Both the position numbers and the translations under genes were made by a program. Below are positions 1 through 5,540 of a stretch of 15,850 nt of DNA, one piece after another; position 1 is the stretch's first letter, and every line of letters begins with the position of its first letter. Under the pieces are notes generated by a model. It was not told the DNA's origin and did no database searches. It saw nothing but the letters and a program-made list of their open reading frames with translations. This DNA is from SZUA-430 sp964647355. GTDB lineage: Bacteria > Pseudomonadota > Alphaproteobacteria > Micropepsales > Micropepsaceae. Where the stretch lies: NCBI GenBank assembly GCA_964647355.1, contig CAZYGK010000073.1, positions 1 through 15,850 of the forward strand, read 5' to 3'.

Positions 1-32
1 GGGGAGTGGTGGCTTTGGAGTCCATAAATGCG

Positions 33-56
33 AAACCCGCCATGTAGGCGGGCTTT
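33..56 (-). terminator. Hairpin terminator after the leftward operon (tR'-like)
   Basis: The stem CCCGCC / GGCGGG closes a 5-nt loop (TACAT on the minus strand) and is followed on the minus strand by TTTCGCATTT, a broken T tract. Flanking AAA/TTT bases extend the stem if one C is bulged. It lies about 160 nt beyond the stop of the last leftward gene and just after a candidate promoter, as the lambda late terminator tR' does. The T tract is imperfect, and the hairpin could also act in the plus direction. Confidence 0.6.
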
Positions 57-67
57 GCACTGATGCG

Positions 68-90
68 GCGGCGAGCCTTCAGGCTGCCGC
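68..90 (-). other. GC-rich stem-loop in the leader before the terminator
   Basis: On the minus strand GCGGC-AGCC, loop TGAA, GGCT, one bulged C, then GCCGC gives a 9-bp stem. No T tract follows, so by itself it is not a classical terminator. It sits between the candidate late promoter and the terminator at 33-56. It could be a pause or antitermination element of a short leader RNA. No gene was found in 26-163. Confidence 0.4.
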
Positions 91-117
91 TTCTCTGTCC
101 TTTAGGTCAGGTGCCAT

Positions 118-148
118 ATTCTATAACGCATGTCATGCATGCGCGCAA
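118..148 (-). promoter_or_regulatory. Candidate late promoter (pR'-like)
   Basis: On the minus strand TTGCGC (148-143) is followed after 17 nt by TATAGA (125-120), within a locally AT-rich stretch TTATAGAATATG; TAGAAT (123-118) is an alternative -10. It follows the putative antiterminator gene and precedes two hairpins. This matches the lambda order Q, pR', tR'. The -35 match is only moderate, so this rests mainly on position. Confidence 0.4.
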
Positions 149-163
149 GCGTATGTGTTGTTT

Positions 164-214
164 CCTTGCCTGCCTTGCCTGTCCATGCCGCGCCTCGCCC
201 GGCCGCGCCCAGCC
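164..214 (-). repeat. NNGGC pentamer array A
   Basis: Read on the minus strand, directly after the TGA of the 134-aa gene, the sequence runs in 5-nt units ending GGC (TGGGC, GCGGC, CGGGC, GAGGC, GCGGC, with one ATGGA variant). It ends with AAGGC, the 4-nt unit AGGC, and AAGG. This is the shortest of four such arrays and the only one at the end of the operon rather than between two genes. Confidence 0.85.
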
Positions 215-619
215 TCACCTGCCGCTCACTCTCAGGATGTTCCTGAACATCCGCAGCCCATGAATGTGACGCGCCCTGCACAGCGCAGGCGGTATCCGCA
301 GAATCCGCAACTGCACCGCAACAGGCATACGCTGCGGCACATACAGGATCGCCAACACCACGCGCTCCTGATCCGGCACCCGAGCTAACGCCCTTTGCGC
401 ATTGAGCGCATCCTGCGTCGTCATCATCGGATCGACTGGCGCCCTTCGCTGCTGTATGTCGTCATACGTAGCGCGACCGTCAGCTTCGCGGATATACATC
501 CTGTCCACGGTATGCGGGATAGAACGCCCGCGCGTGGTTGCCCAGCGCCCGTAGCGGGTAAGCGTTTGATCCGCCTCCGCTAGATCGGCCGGTATGTCTG
601 CCGCGAAGTTTTCAGCCAT
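215..619 (-). CDS. Putative phage antitermination/sigma-region-4-like protein
   Basis: A 134-aa protein starting at an ATG with AAGG 7 nt upstream, contributed by the end of array B. The second half reads like a C-terminal helix-turn-helix of sigma region 4 type: a motif of the form ALARVPDQERVVLAILYVP, then helices rich in R and L to the C-terminus. No zinc cysteines are seen. It is the last gene of the leftward operon, immediately before a candidate promoter and terminator, which is the position of gene Q in lambda. By position and the HTH-like segment I infer a late-gene antiterminator or activator. The family is not certain; it could be another small DNA-binding protein. Confidence 0.6.
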   Translation of the reverse strand: MAENFAADIPADLAEADQTLTRYGRWATTRGRSIPHTVDRMYIREADGRATYDDIQQRRAPVDPMMTTQDALNAQRALARVPDQERVVLAILYVPQRMPVAVQLRILRIPPALCRARHIHGLRMFRNILRVSGR

Positions 620-625
620 TCATTT

Positions 626-811
626 ACCTTGCCTGCCTCGCCACGCCTGCCTTGCCATGCCTCGCCGGGCCGCGCCCTGCCGCGCCCCGCCTGCCTTGCC
701 AGTCCAGTCCTGTCCCCGCCTATCCGTGCCTTGCGTCTCCATGCCATGCCTGCCTGTCCATGCCCGGCCTCGCCCCGCCTCGCCCTGCCACGCCTGCGAC
801 GCCTTGCCTAG
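626..811 (-). repeat. NNGGC pentamer array B (longest)
   Basis: This fills the whole gap between the TGA of the 176-aa gene and the ribosome binding site of the 134-aa gene. On the minus strand it parses almost without gaps into nearly 40 units NNGGC. Occasional GGA variants (ATGGA, ACGGA, CTGGA) and several 4-nt AGGC units occur. It starts CTAGGC and ends GAGGC-AGGC-AAGG. The final AAGG serves as Shine-Dalgarno for the ATG at 619. Frame-spanning ORFs through it on the plus strand are artefacts of its lack of stop codons. Confidence 0.9.
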
Positions 812-1342
812 TCAGTGGAGTGCGCTAATCGCTGTGCTCGCCGCCTCAAGCGCCTTTGCCGCCAGAGAGATGCGCGCCATGCGTTCCGGCTCGCTGCCTT
901 CGCCTTGCGCCAGCGCCTCAAGCTCGGCAATGCCGCGCTTCGCCGTTTCTACGTTGCGCGACAAACGGGAAACCGCATCGGCGAACATCGAAGGCGATTC
1001 GACGACCTTTGCCGCGGCCACGTAAACCGGCTTAGGCGCCTCTTCAACCGAAGTCAGCACCCATGCCTTGTGCTCCGGAGTCTTTTGCGTTTCGACGGTG
1101 ATCACCGCGCGAATCAGCGTGCTTGCCTGATGCACCCGATACCGCTCGGCGGCCTTTGCATCGTCCCACTCGAAAGCCGGATGCAGTGGCGCATCTTCCG
1201 GCCGCGATTCCTCGACTAGCGCCTCGCTGGATACGTGGCCGTCGCGGGCCTCGATCTTTGCGATTTCCTCGCCGGCTACTTGTGCTGTCACGCCACGGCC
1301 GCCGCGTCCGCGAGTGCCGTCTGCCCACTTGAACTTAGTCAC
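812..1342 (-). CDS. Hypothetical phage protein, 176 aa
   Basis: It starts at GTG with AAAGGA placed 7 nt upstream. The N-terminus is glycine- and arginine-rich (GTRGRGGRG), followed by a charged middle with a short acidic patch and a C-terminal alanine- and glutamate-rich helical region (about residues 115-176) that could form a coiled coil. No enzyme motif is visible. It lies between two pentamer arrays. The preserved reading frame, the clear ribosome binding site and normal amino-acid use support a real gene. I do not recognise its family. Confidence 0.75.
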   Translation of the reverse strand: MTKFKWADGTRGRGGRGVTAQVAGEEIAKIEARDGHVSSEALVEESRPEDAPLHPAFEWDDAKAAERYRVHQASTLIRAVITVETQKTPEHKAWVLTSVEEAPKPVYVAAAKVVESPSMFADAVSRLSRNVETAKRGIAELEALAQGEGSEPERMARISLAAKALEAASTAISALH

Positions 1343-1371
1343 TTCAACGTCCTTTCAGTGTTGCGTTGTCA

Positions 1372-1511
1372 CCTTGCCTGCCATGCCACGCCGCGCCGTG
1401 CCAAGCCAGGGCCTCGCCGTGCCGGGCCGAGCCGTGCCACGCCTGCCGCGCCTGTCCAAGCCCGTCCGGTCGCTGCCAATCCCTGCCGCGCCGCGCCTAG
1501 GCTCAATAGCC
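1372..1511 (-). repeat. NNGGC pentamer array C
   Basis: It starts directly after the TAG of the 256-aa gene. After about 12 irregular bases the minus strand runs TAGGC, GCGGC, GCGGC and so on to GTGGC, ATGGC, AGGC, AAGG, with about 25 units and a few GGA/CGA variants. The next gene's Shine-Dalgarno (AAAGGA) lies 14 nt beyond, outside the array. So the array is not always the ribosome binding site itself. Confidence 0.88.
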
Positions 1512-2282
1512 CTACGCCGCCAACCGCAGTCCGCGGCTCTTCAACTCGCCCGTGAACCACGAAAGCAGTTCCTTCGTTTCGTCGTTGTAGTAGTCGGGAT
1601 TCGCCATCGCTGCTATCTGCGCCTTGCGCCCGCCCGATTTCATGATTGCCTTCACCGCTGCATCGTCAGCGTTCGCAATGACGAAGCTGCCGTAGTTGCC
1701 TGCGCCCTTCTCGCTGCGCCAGTCGCCGATGCCGATGAACCGGCCAGCGGCAACTAGCAGGTTTGCCAGCGACTGCGAACTGATGATTGCGGACGGGTGT
1801 TCAATCGTCACCATCGCGCACCACTTGGGCAGCACACAGCGCGTACGAACGTCAGGCGTGCGGTTCATGTCAGCCGAGCGAACGACAGCCGACATAACCT
1901 GCGGCAACCCGTACACCGGCACAACGTCGCCGCGCACGTAGGTCAGCCGGCCGATCTGCGATTTCTTCGCACCGGGGATATCGAGGGCAGCCGCTGCAAT
2001 CGCCTTCTTGACTGCTGACGCTGGGACACCGATCAGCGTCGGCGCGTCGTCATCAGCGATGGTTGTTGGGCTTGCACGAAACTCCGCAATCGGATCGTGC
2101 TTGAGGCTCGACGCCTTCTCGGCCGCCGTCTTCTTGCCCTTCGGCATTAGCAATTCCATGCGCGCCTTTTCGGGCAGCCGGTTCTGGATCATCGGAGTGA
2201 TCCCAAGCAGCATGAAGGTGCTTGTGGTGATTTCCACCGGCTTTACCGTTACCGCACCGCTGTCGTTGATCTTCGTCGCCAT
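1512..2282 (-). CDS. Conserved-looking phage protein with RAMP/Cas7-like glycine loop (256 aa)
   Basis: I chose the ATG at 2282 (MATKIND) because GGAG lies 8 nt upstream; an in-frame upstream start would add 15 residues. Visible elements are LLGITPMIQNR near residues 26-35, IGVPASAVKKAI near 84-95, a VRTRCVLPKW segment near 145-154, and a glycine-rich loop GRFIGIGDWRSEKGAGNYGSF-type at 180-200. This order (TPM strand, VPxSxxKxAI helix, then a G-rich loop with R and K) resembles RNA-binding RAMP proteins of the Cas7/Csm3 type. The resemblance is by eye only. It is flanked on both sides by pentamer arrays. The function is unknown. Confidence 0.7.
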   Translation of the reverse strand: MATKINDSGAVTVKPVEITTSTFMLLGITPMIQNRLPEKARMELLMPKGKKTAAEKASSLKHDPIAEFRASPTTIADDDAPTLIGVPASAVKKAIAAAALDIPGAKKSQIGRLTYVRGDVVPVYGLPQVMSAVVRSADMNRTPDVRTRCVLPKWCAMVTIEHPSAIISSQSLANLLVAAGRFIGIGDWRSEKGAGNYGSFVIANADDAAVKAIMKSGGRKAQIAAMANPDYYNDETKELLSWFTGELKSRGLRLAA

Positions 2283-2356
2283 TTGCTTCTCCACTAATTC
2301 GCAGCCGCTTGTGCGGGCGGGCTGCATTACCCGGCTAGGCTGTCCCTAGCTGCTTA

Positions 2357-2416
2357 CTTGCCTGCCTTGCCGTGCCACGCCCAGCCATGCCCAGCCCAGC
2401 CCGGCCTAGCCGCGAC
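2357..2416 (-). repeat. NNGGC pentamer array D
   Basis: It begins directly after the TGA of the zinc-ribbon gene. On the minus strand it reads as clean 5-nt units (TAGGC, CGGGC, TGGGC, TGGGC, ATGGC, TGGGC, GTGGC, ACGGC, AAGGC), then AGGC and AAG. A further 74 nt without repeats follows before the ATG at 2282. This is the most regular of the four arrays. Confidence 0.9.
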
Positions 2417-2653
2417 TCACTTCCCAATCCTTTCCGCCCACCGCTTGACCGCCAAATGCCACAGGCGCCAGTCGTCACCCCACCGAGCCACAAGCGCATC
2501 CCGATAGCGCGGCGTGATCGCGTTCGCCGACGCCGCTTCGGCCAGTAGCGGGGACTGAGCAAGAAACCTCGCGTGGCATTCGTCGCAGCTACGCAGCCCG
2601 AACACGCGCGTTCGAGGGTTCACCGCCGCCGCTTCGCAGCCGGGGCAGTTCAC
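2417..2653 (-). CDS. Small zinc-ribbon protein, 78 aa
   Basis: The start is set at the GTG that overlaps the upstream TGA as GTGA, matching the coupling seen along this operon; longer in-frame extensions run antisense-like through the neighbouring genes. Residues C3, C6, C23 and C26 form a CxxC...CxxC zinc ribbon. A helical, tryptophan-rich C-terminus follows (DDWRLWHLAVKRW near residues 58-70). Likely a small nucleic-acid- or protein-binding factor. It lies just downstream of a RusA gene and a membrane protein. I do not recognise a named family. Confidence 0.65.
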   Translation of the reverse strand: MNCPGCEAAAVNPRTRVFGLRSCDECHARFLAQSPLLAEAASANAITPRYRDALVARWGDDWRLWHLAVKRWAERIGK

Positions 2654-2814
2654 AGAATCCACAGCGCCACCCCGCACAGGATCACCGCCGACGTGAGTAG
2701 CGGCCGGCTCATGCAGACAACGCAGCCGAGCGCGGTGTATTTCGCAAGCAGCAGCACAGGCACCGCCACTGCGAACACGAACAGCGCGACGAACAGGCGG
2801 GCGATTTCGATCAA
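2650..2814 (-). CDS. Small two-helix membrane protein, 54 aa
   Basis: It starts at TTG overlapping the RusA stop as TTGA, with GAGG 7 nt upstream. Residues 6-24 form a strong hydrophobic helix (LFVALFVFAVAVPVLLLA) and residues 41-54 a second short one ending at the C-terminus. A CVVC pair at 31-34 lies between them. No signal-peptidase site is evident. The 4-nt overlaps at both ends support it as a real gene. Its role is unknown; a membrane position in an early operon could suit exclusion or host takeover, which is speculation. Confidence 0.6.
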   Translation of the reverse strand: MIEIARLFVALFVFAVAVPVLLLAKYTALGCVVCMSRPLLTSAVILCGVALWIL

Positions 2815-3155
2815 GCCAATACCTCGATTCCGACACGGACAAACCCGCCAGGCCCTTCCGCCAGCTCGGACGTAATCCGAAACCGGCTGTCGTCAACGCC
2901 AAGCACGTCGGCCAATCCGTCCAGACCGCTCTTCATGCTGGCTATGAGGTTGTCCCAGTCACGGCGGCGCCTGTCAGGAGGCACGAAAACGAGGCTCAGG
3001 GCGATTTTTTCGGCCGGGGTGCGCCTCACCCCCTGCTCTGTCGCTTGCCACGCGCAGGCGCGTCTATAGGCCCGCTTGGCATTGGCTAGCGCAGCCCAGT
3101 GCTGGCGAGCGTTCGGGCTCAGCGCCTTTGGGGGCCACGGGAGGACGATGTTCAC
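2811..3155 (-). CDS. rusA: RusA-family Holliday junction resolvase
   Basis: RusA enzymes are dimeric endonucleases that cut four-way junctions in phage recombination and replication. With the GTG at 3155 (GTGA overlap) the protein is 114 aa, near the usual 120. Its N-terminus MNIVLPWPPKALSPN is typical of the family. The catalytic segment reads RRRDWDNLIASMKSGLDGL, giving acidic residues D66 and D68 with N69, then D88/D89 in GVDDSRF. The family lysine is K75, seven residues after D68 rather than four as I recall for E. coli RusA. An alternative GTG at 3182 would add nine residues. It sits in the replication/recombination operon as expected. Confidence 0.9.
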   Translation of the reverse strand: MNIVLPWPPKALSPNARQHWAALANAKRAYRRACAWQATEQGVRRTPAEKIALSLVFVPPDRRRRDWDNLIASMKSGLDGLADVLGVDDSRFRITSELAEGPGGFVRVGIEVLA

Positions 3156-3634
3156 GCCGCCAGCGGCATAGCGCCGCGCCACTCGAACACGCTCGCCACG
3201 CGCAGAGCCTCCTGTTTTTTCGCCGCCCTGTAGCGCGCCTGGCTGGCCTGCGCGGTGTTCACCTGGGCGACGGCTCGGAGCTTTTGCAAGCTGAACAGCG
3301 CACCACCCCTGACGCCGGGCTTGTACGACTGCCGCCCCGCGCGATACAGGAATCCGTGCCTCACCAGCCGGCCGAGATTCGCGCTCACTCCGCGCTCACC
3401 AAGAGCCTCCACAAGCTCGGCATGCAGCGAAGGCCCCGCCTCGTGGACATACAGCAGGATTCGGTGCGCCACGGTGCCCAGCCGGATAAATCCGTCCTTC
3501 AGGCCGGTGTGTTGGTTTCCTCTGCGCTCGATCTTCGCCGCGTGCCTCACCTTCCCGCGCTCGGATACGCAGAGCACGCACTTGCCGTTGCTGGCGTAGC
3601 GCTTTGTCTCGCCGTGTGTTCTACAGGGCTTCAT
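3152..3634 (-). CDS. Zinc-finger/winged-helix-like phage protein, 160 aa
   Basis: It starts at an ATG overlapping the upstream stop as ATGA. The N-terminus carries C4-xx-H7 and C19-xx-C22, a compact zinc finger (MKPCRTHGETKRY...GKCVLC). Residues about 50-105 look like a winged helix: VAHRILLYVHEAG, then a helix pair LVEALGERGVSANLGRLVRHGFL with a basic wing. The C-terminus is basic and helical. Probable DNA-binding protein of unknown target. It precedes rusA with a GTGA overlap. Confidence 0.7.
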   Translation of the reverse strand: MKPCRTHGETKRYASNGKCVLCVSERGKVRHAAKIERRGNQHTGLKDGFIRLGTVAHRILLYVHEAGPSLHAELVEALGERGVSANLGRLVRHGFLYRAGRQSYKPGVRGGALFSLQKLRAVAQVNTAQASQARYRAAKKQEALRVASVFEWRGAMPLAA

Positions 3635-3918
3635 TGCTGCTGTTCCAGCTTCGCCGGCCCGTCATCAAAACAAACCGCGCGCTTTATCTGATCCATAACG
3701 AAATCAGCATGCAGACCTAGAACAGCGCAGTAGCGCTCAAAACCTCCGTCGCTAAAGAAGCCGTGTGCGTATGGTTGCCTGTGCCTTCTTCCGGCGTCTG
3801 CCGGCTCTTCCGCGATTGCCGTAGCAAGCACGGCGCAAAGCAATCGAACCTCTGGTGTTGCTGATATAGGCGCCCATCGAAGGATCATCTTTTCCCATTG
3901 CGACGTTGTTAAGCGCAT
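3631..3918 (-). CDS. Hypothetical phage protein, 95 aa
   Basis: The ATG at 3918 (MRLTTSQWEKM) is preferred because a purine-rich stretch containing GAAGG lies just upstream and the sequence before it is arginine-rich out-of-frame translation of neighbours. The protein is mostly helical with a segment SATPEVRLLCAVLATAIAE near residues 17-35. No metal or nucleotide motif is seen. It overlaps the preceding small gene by 10 nt and the following zinc-finger gene by ATGA. I do not recognise the family. Confidence 0.6.
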   Translation of the reverse strand: MRLTTSQWEKMILRWAPISATPEVRLLCAVLATAIAEEPADAGRRHRQPYAHGFFSDGGFERYCAVLGLHADFVMDQIKRAVCFDDGPAKLEQQQ

Positions 3919-4073
3919 TCGGCCTTCTCTTTCTTCTTGAGCGTTTCCGGTTCGTCCTTGCCCTGCTCGCACAGCCGCTCTACAGGCTGCCGGCCGGGCG
4001 TTTGTTCGGCGTGGTAGTGGGCGCACTTCTCGCGCTGCTTGCACCAGCCACCGAGGCATTGAACGATGCTCAT
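3909..4073 (-). CDS. Small cysteine-rich protein, 54 aa
   Basis: It starts at an ATG overlapping the replication gene's stop as ATGA, with AAAAGG 8 nt upstream. Residues C6, C11, C17, H19 and H21, and later C35 and C53, could bind a metal ion. The C-terminus is a charged EPETLKKKEKAE tail. The strong ribosome binding site and coupled position support a real gene. It may be a small zinc-knuckle protein; the function is unknown. Confidence 0.6.
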   Translation of the reverse strand: MSIVQCLGGWCKQREKCAHYHAEQTPGRQPVERLCEQGKDEPETLKKKEKAECA

Positions 4074-4846
4074 GCGTGCAGCCTTTTGACGGCCGATAGC
4101 GCGCGCAATCTGGCCTCGTTCGCCGCCGCCTTTTCCTCGCTGGAAAGCGGCGCCTCATGGACGTACAGCGGCGGCGCATGGGAAGGCGCAGCCGCGGCAA
4201 CAGGCGCCTCCCAACGGGCTTGGTTCAGCCACACCAGCGGCGACGGGATGAACTCGCCGCCGTTCTTGCGCCACCCCTCCGACGCCTTCTGCGCCTCAAG
4301 CGCGGCAAGCACGCGATCTGCGATTGCTTCGCAGCCCTTCGCCTGCCACTTGCGTCGGCATTGATCCTTCGCCGCTTTGCGCTCGTGGCTCGGCCATGCG
4401 GACCAGAATTTTTCAAAAGCCGAGGCACCCCCCGCAGGGGGGAGGGGGGGTTTTACGGATACGTCTACGTCTACGAATACGGGTGCATCTGTTATCGGCT
4501 GCAAACAATTGATATCAGACGCTGGCGGATCCGGGTACTTGCTCTTTGAGCGTACCTGCTGCCCGAACTTCTCGACCTGCAGGTACCGCTTTCCGTCCGA
4601 TGCCGGATACACCCTTACAAGGCCCGCTTCGGCAACCTGTGCCATCCACTTGCCAATGTCCGAGTCGGATACCTTGTCGATCTGTAGCGGGTAGCAGGCC
4701 GCTCGAATGAGTTTCGGCGCGGCTGTGAACCGACCATAGTCGTCCACCACAGACATCAGCCTCCGGTAAAAGACTTCAGCCGCCCAGTTGAGGCTGCATA
4801 CGGCTTCACTGGAGAGAATGCCCTCGCGGACAAGTCTGGTTGGCAC
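4070..4846 (-). CDS. O-like phage replication protein (initiator/helicase loader)
   Basis: 258 aa, GTG start 2 nt after the upstream TAG. Residues 1-100 match the N-terminal domain of phage replication proteins: RLVREGILSSEAVCSLNWAAEVFYRRLMSVVDDYGRF-type sequence, a probable winged-helix DNA-binding domain. Residues 105-142 form a proline- and valine-rich linker. Residues 143-215 (FEKFWSAWPSHERKAAK...FIPSPLVWLNQARWE) match the C-terminal domain often found in such proteins, which may contact the replicative helicase or its loader. No separate DnaC/P-like loader follows. The linker-coding DNA holds periodic repeats that may be the origin, as in lambda O. Confidence 0.85.
   Translation of the reverse strand: MPTRLVREGILSSEAVCSLNWAAEVFYRRLMSVVDDYGRFTAAPKLIRAACYPLQIDKVSDSDIGKWMAQVAEAGLVRVYPASDGKRYLQVEKFGQQVRSKSKYPDPPASDINCLQPITDAPVFVDVDVSVKPPLPPAGGASAFEKFWSAWPSHERKAAKDQCRRKWQAKGCEAIADRVLAALEAQKASEGWRKNGGEFIPSPLVWLNQARWEAPVAAAAPSHAPPLYVHEAPLSSEEKAAANEARLRALSAVKRLHA
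4428..4483. repeat. Periodic TACGNN hexamers and G-run inverted repeat; candidate replication origin
   Basis: On the plus strand TACG occurs at 4454, 4460, 4466, 4472 and 4478, five copies in exact 6-bp phase. Next to them CCCCCC (4428-4433) faces GGGGGG (4437-4442) across GCA, then seven more G and TTTT follow. An AT-richer patch containing AACAATTGATATCA lies about 25 bp away (4504-4517). All this is inside the linker of the replication gene, the place where lambda keeps its iterons within O. The alternative is simple codon repetition encoding the Val-Asp and Pro linker. Confidence 0.4.
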
Positions 4847-4848
4847 TG

Positions 4849-5334
4849 CTAGAACCTGTCCAAGTTGAACCGGCTGACCTCTCTGTTTCGCCGGTCTTTA
4901 TCTACAACAGCCTTGTTCTTCAAATACCACTGGCGCATTTCTTCGTCTGTTCGCCACGCGCCCTTGCGCAAGTTGCATGGCTCGCAAAGGATCTGAAGGT
5001 TTTCGATTTCGTTCGAGCCGCCTCTGGCGAGCGGAACTCTGTGATCCAGGCCCATGTCGGCTAGGGTGCTAAACGTCGCATCGTTCGATGTTTTTGGCCT
5101 GCCGGCCCTAGCGCGCTCGCCAGTCTTTGCGGAGTCGCGCAGAAGTTCGCCGCACCGGCGCTCTGCGCGCACCTTGATTTCTGTGGCGTGCTGGATCAGT
5201 TCCGTATCCTTCGCCTGCCTTGCGTAGGCGGCCATCGCCTCGGCCTTATCGCGGATGTCTTTCACTTCATCGACGCGATGTGCTTCAGCTAGAGCCGTGC
5301 GTGCGGCTTCGTATCGAACCAGCGCCGTGCTCAC
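4849..5334 (-). CDS. Chimeric phage protein with C-terminal HNH half-domain, 161 aa
   Basis: The start is the GTG overlapping the upstream stop (GTGA), with GAGGTGG 5 nt upstream. Residues 1-94 resemble a phage family seen near DNA methyltransferases (VDEVKDIRDKAEAMAAYARQAK...EIKVRAERRCGELL). At residues 94-97 it switches to an HNH core: LDHRVPLARGGSNEIENL, then C117, C120, N121 and K124. The first zinc-binding CxxC that usually precedes the DH motif is absent. This looks like a domain fusion by recombination. Nuclease activity is uncertain because of the missing cysteine pair. Confidence 0.7.
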   Translation of the reverse strand: MSTALVRYEAARTALAEAHRVDEVKDIRDKAEAMAAYARQAKDTELIQHATEIKVRAERRCGELLRDSAKTGERARAGRPKTSNDATFSTLADMGLDHRVPLARGGSNEIENLQILCEPCNLRKGAWRTDEEMRQWYLKNKAVVDKDRRNREVSRFNLDRF

Positions 5335-5540
5335 GCAGTCCACCTCGTCGCCGCGACTACGCGCCACGTCACCAACTCCCCGCGCTTGCCCTTGACGATC
5401 TGCTCGTCAGCCCGCAGGGACTCCTTGATGCGCTTCCAAGGGCTATAGCTCTCGCTGGCCTGCAACATCTCGCGGTAGGTCATTTGCTTGCGCTTGAGCA
5501 GTGCGACCAGGCGGCGGCCTTGGGAGGGTTTGGGTTTCAT
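5331..5540 (-). CDS. Small winged-helix-like phage protein, 69 aa
   Basis: ATG overlaps the methyltransferase stop as ATGA, with GAGGA 7 nt upstream. Basic N-terminus, then RLVALLKRKQMTYREMLQA (a recognition-type helix pair) and PWKRIKESLRADEQIVKGKRGELVTWRV, reading like a wing. Likely a DNA-binding accessory protein. Its position between methyltransferase and HNH genes hints at a DNA-modification or replication task; this is inference. Confidence 0.65.
   Translation of the reverse strand: MKPKPSQGRRLVALLKRKQMTYREMLQASESYSPWKRIKESLRADEQIVKGKRGELVTWRVVAATRWTA

Noticed and set aside
1..25. Possible start of a further minus-strand gene (MDSKATTP)
   Set aside because: Only eight codons in the window, with no convincing ribosome binding site; it follows the terminator and could be the first late gene, but this cannot be supported.
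594..1025. Cysteine/proline-rich ORFs on the plus strand through the arrays (also 629-811 and 1235-1757)
   Set aside because: They arise because NNGGC arrays lack stop codons; they are antisense to clear minus-strand genes, with low-complexity products and no ribosome binding sites.
164..2416. CRISPR array or tRNA cluster in the repetitive non-coding stretches
   Set aside because: Units are 5 nt without spacers or conserved 25-40-nt repeats, no cas genes are present, and no tRNA-like cloverleaf was seen.
4437..4450. Plus-strand G-quadruplex in the G runs of the replication gene
   Set aside because: Only two long G runs separated by one A; may be proline-codon bias. Kept only as part of the origin candidate.
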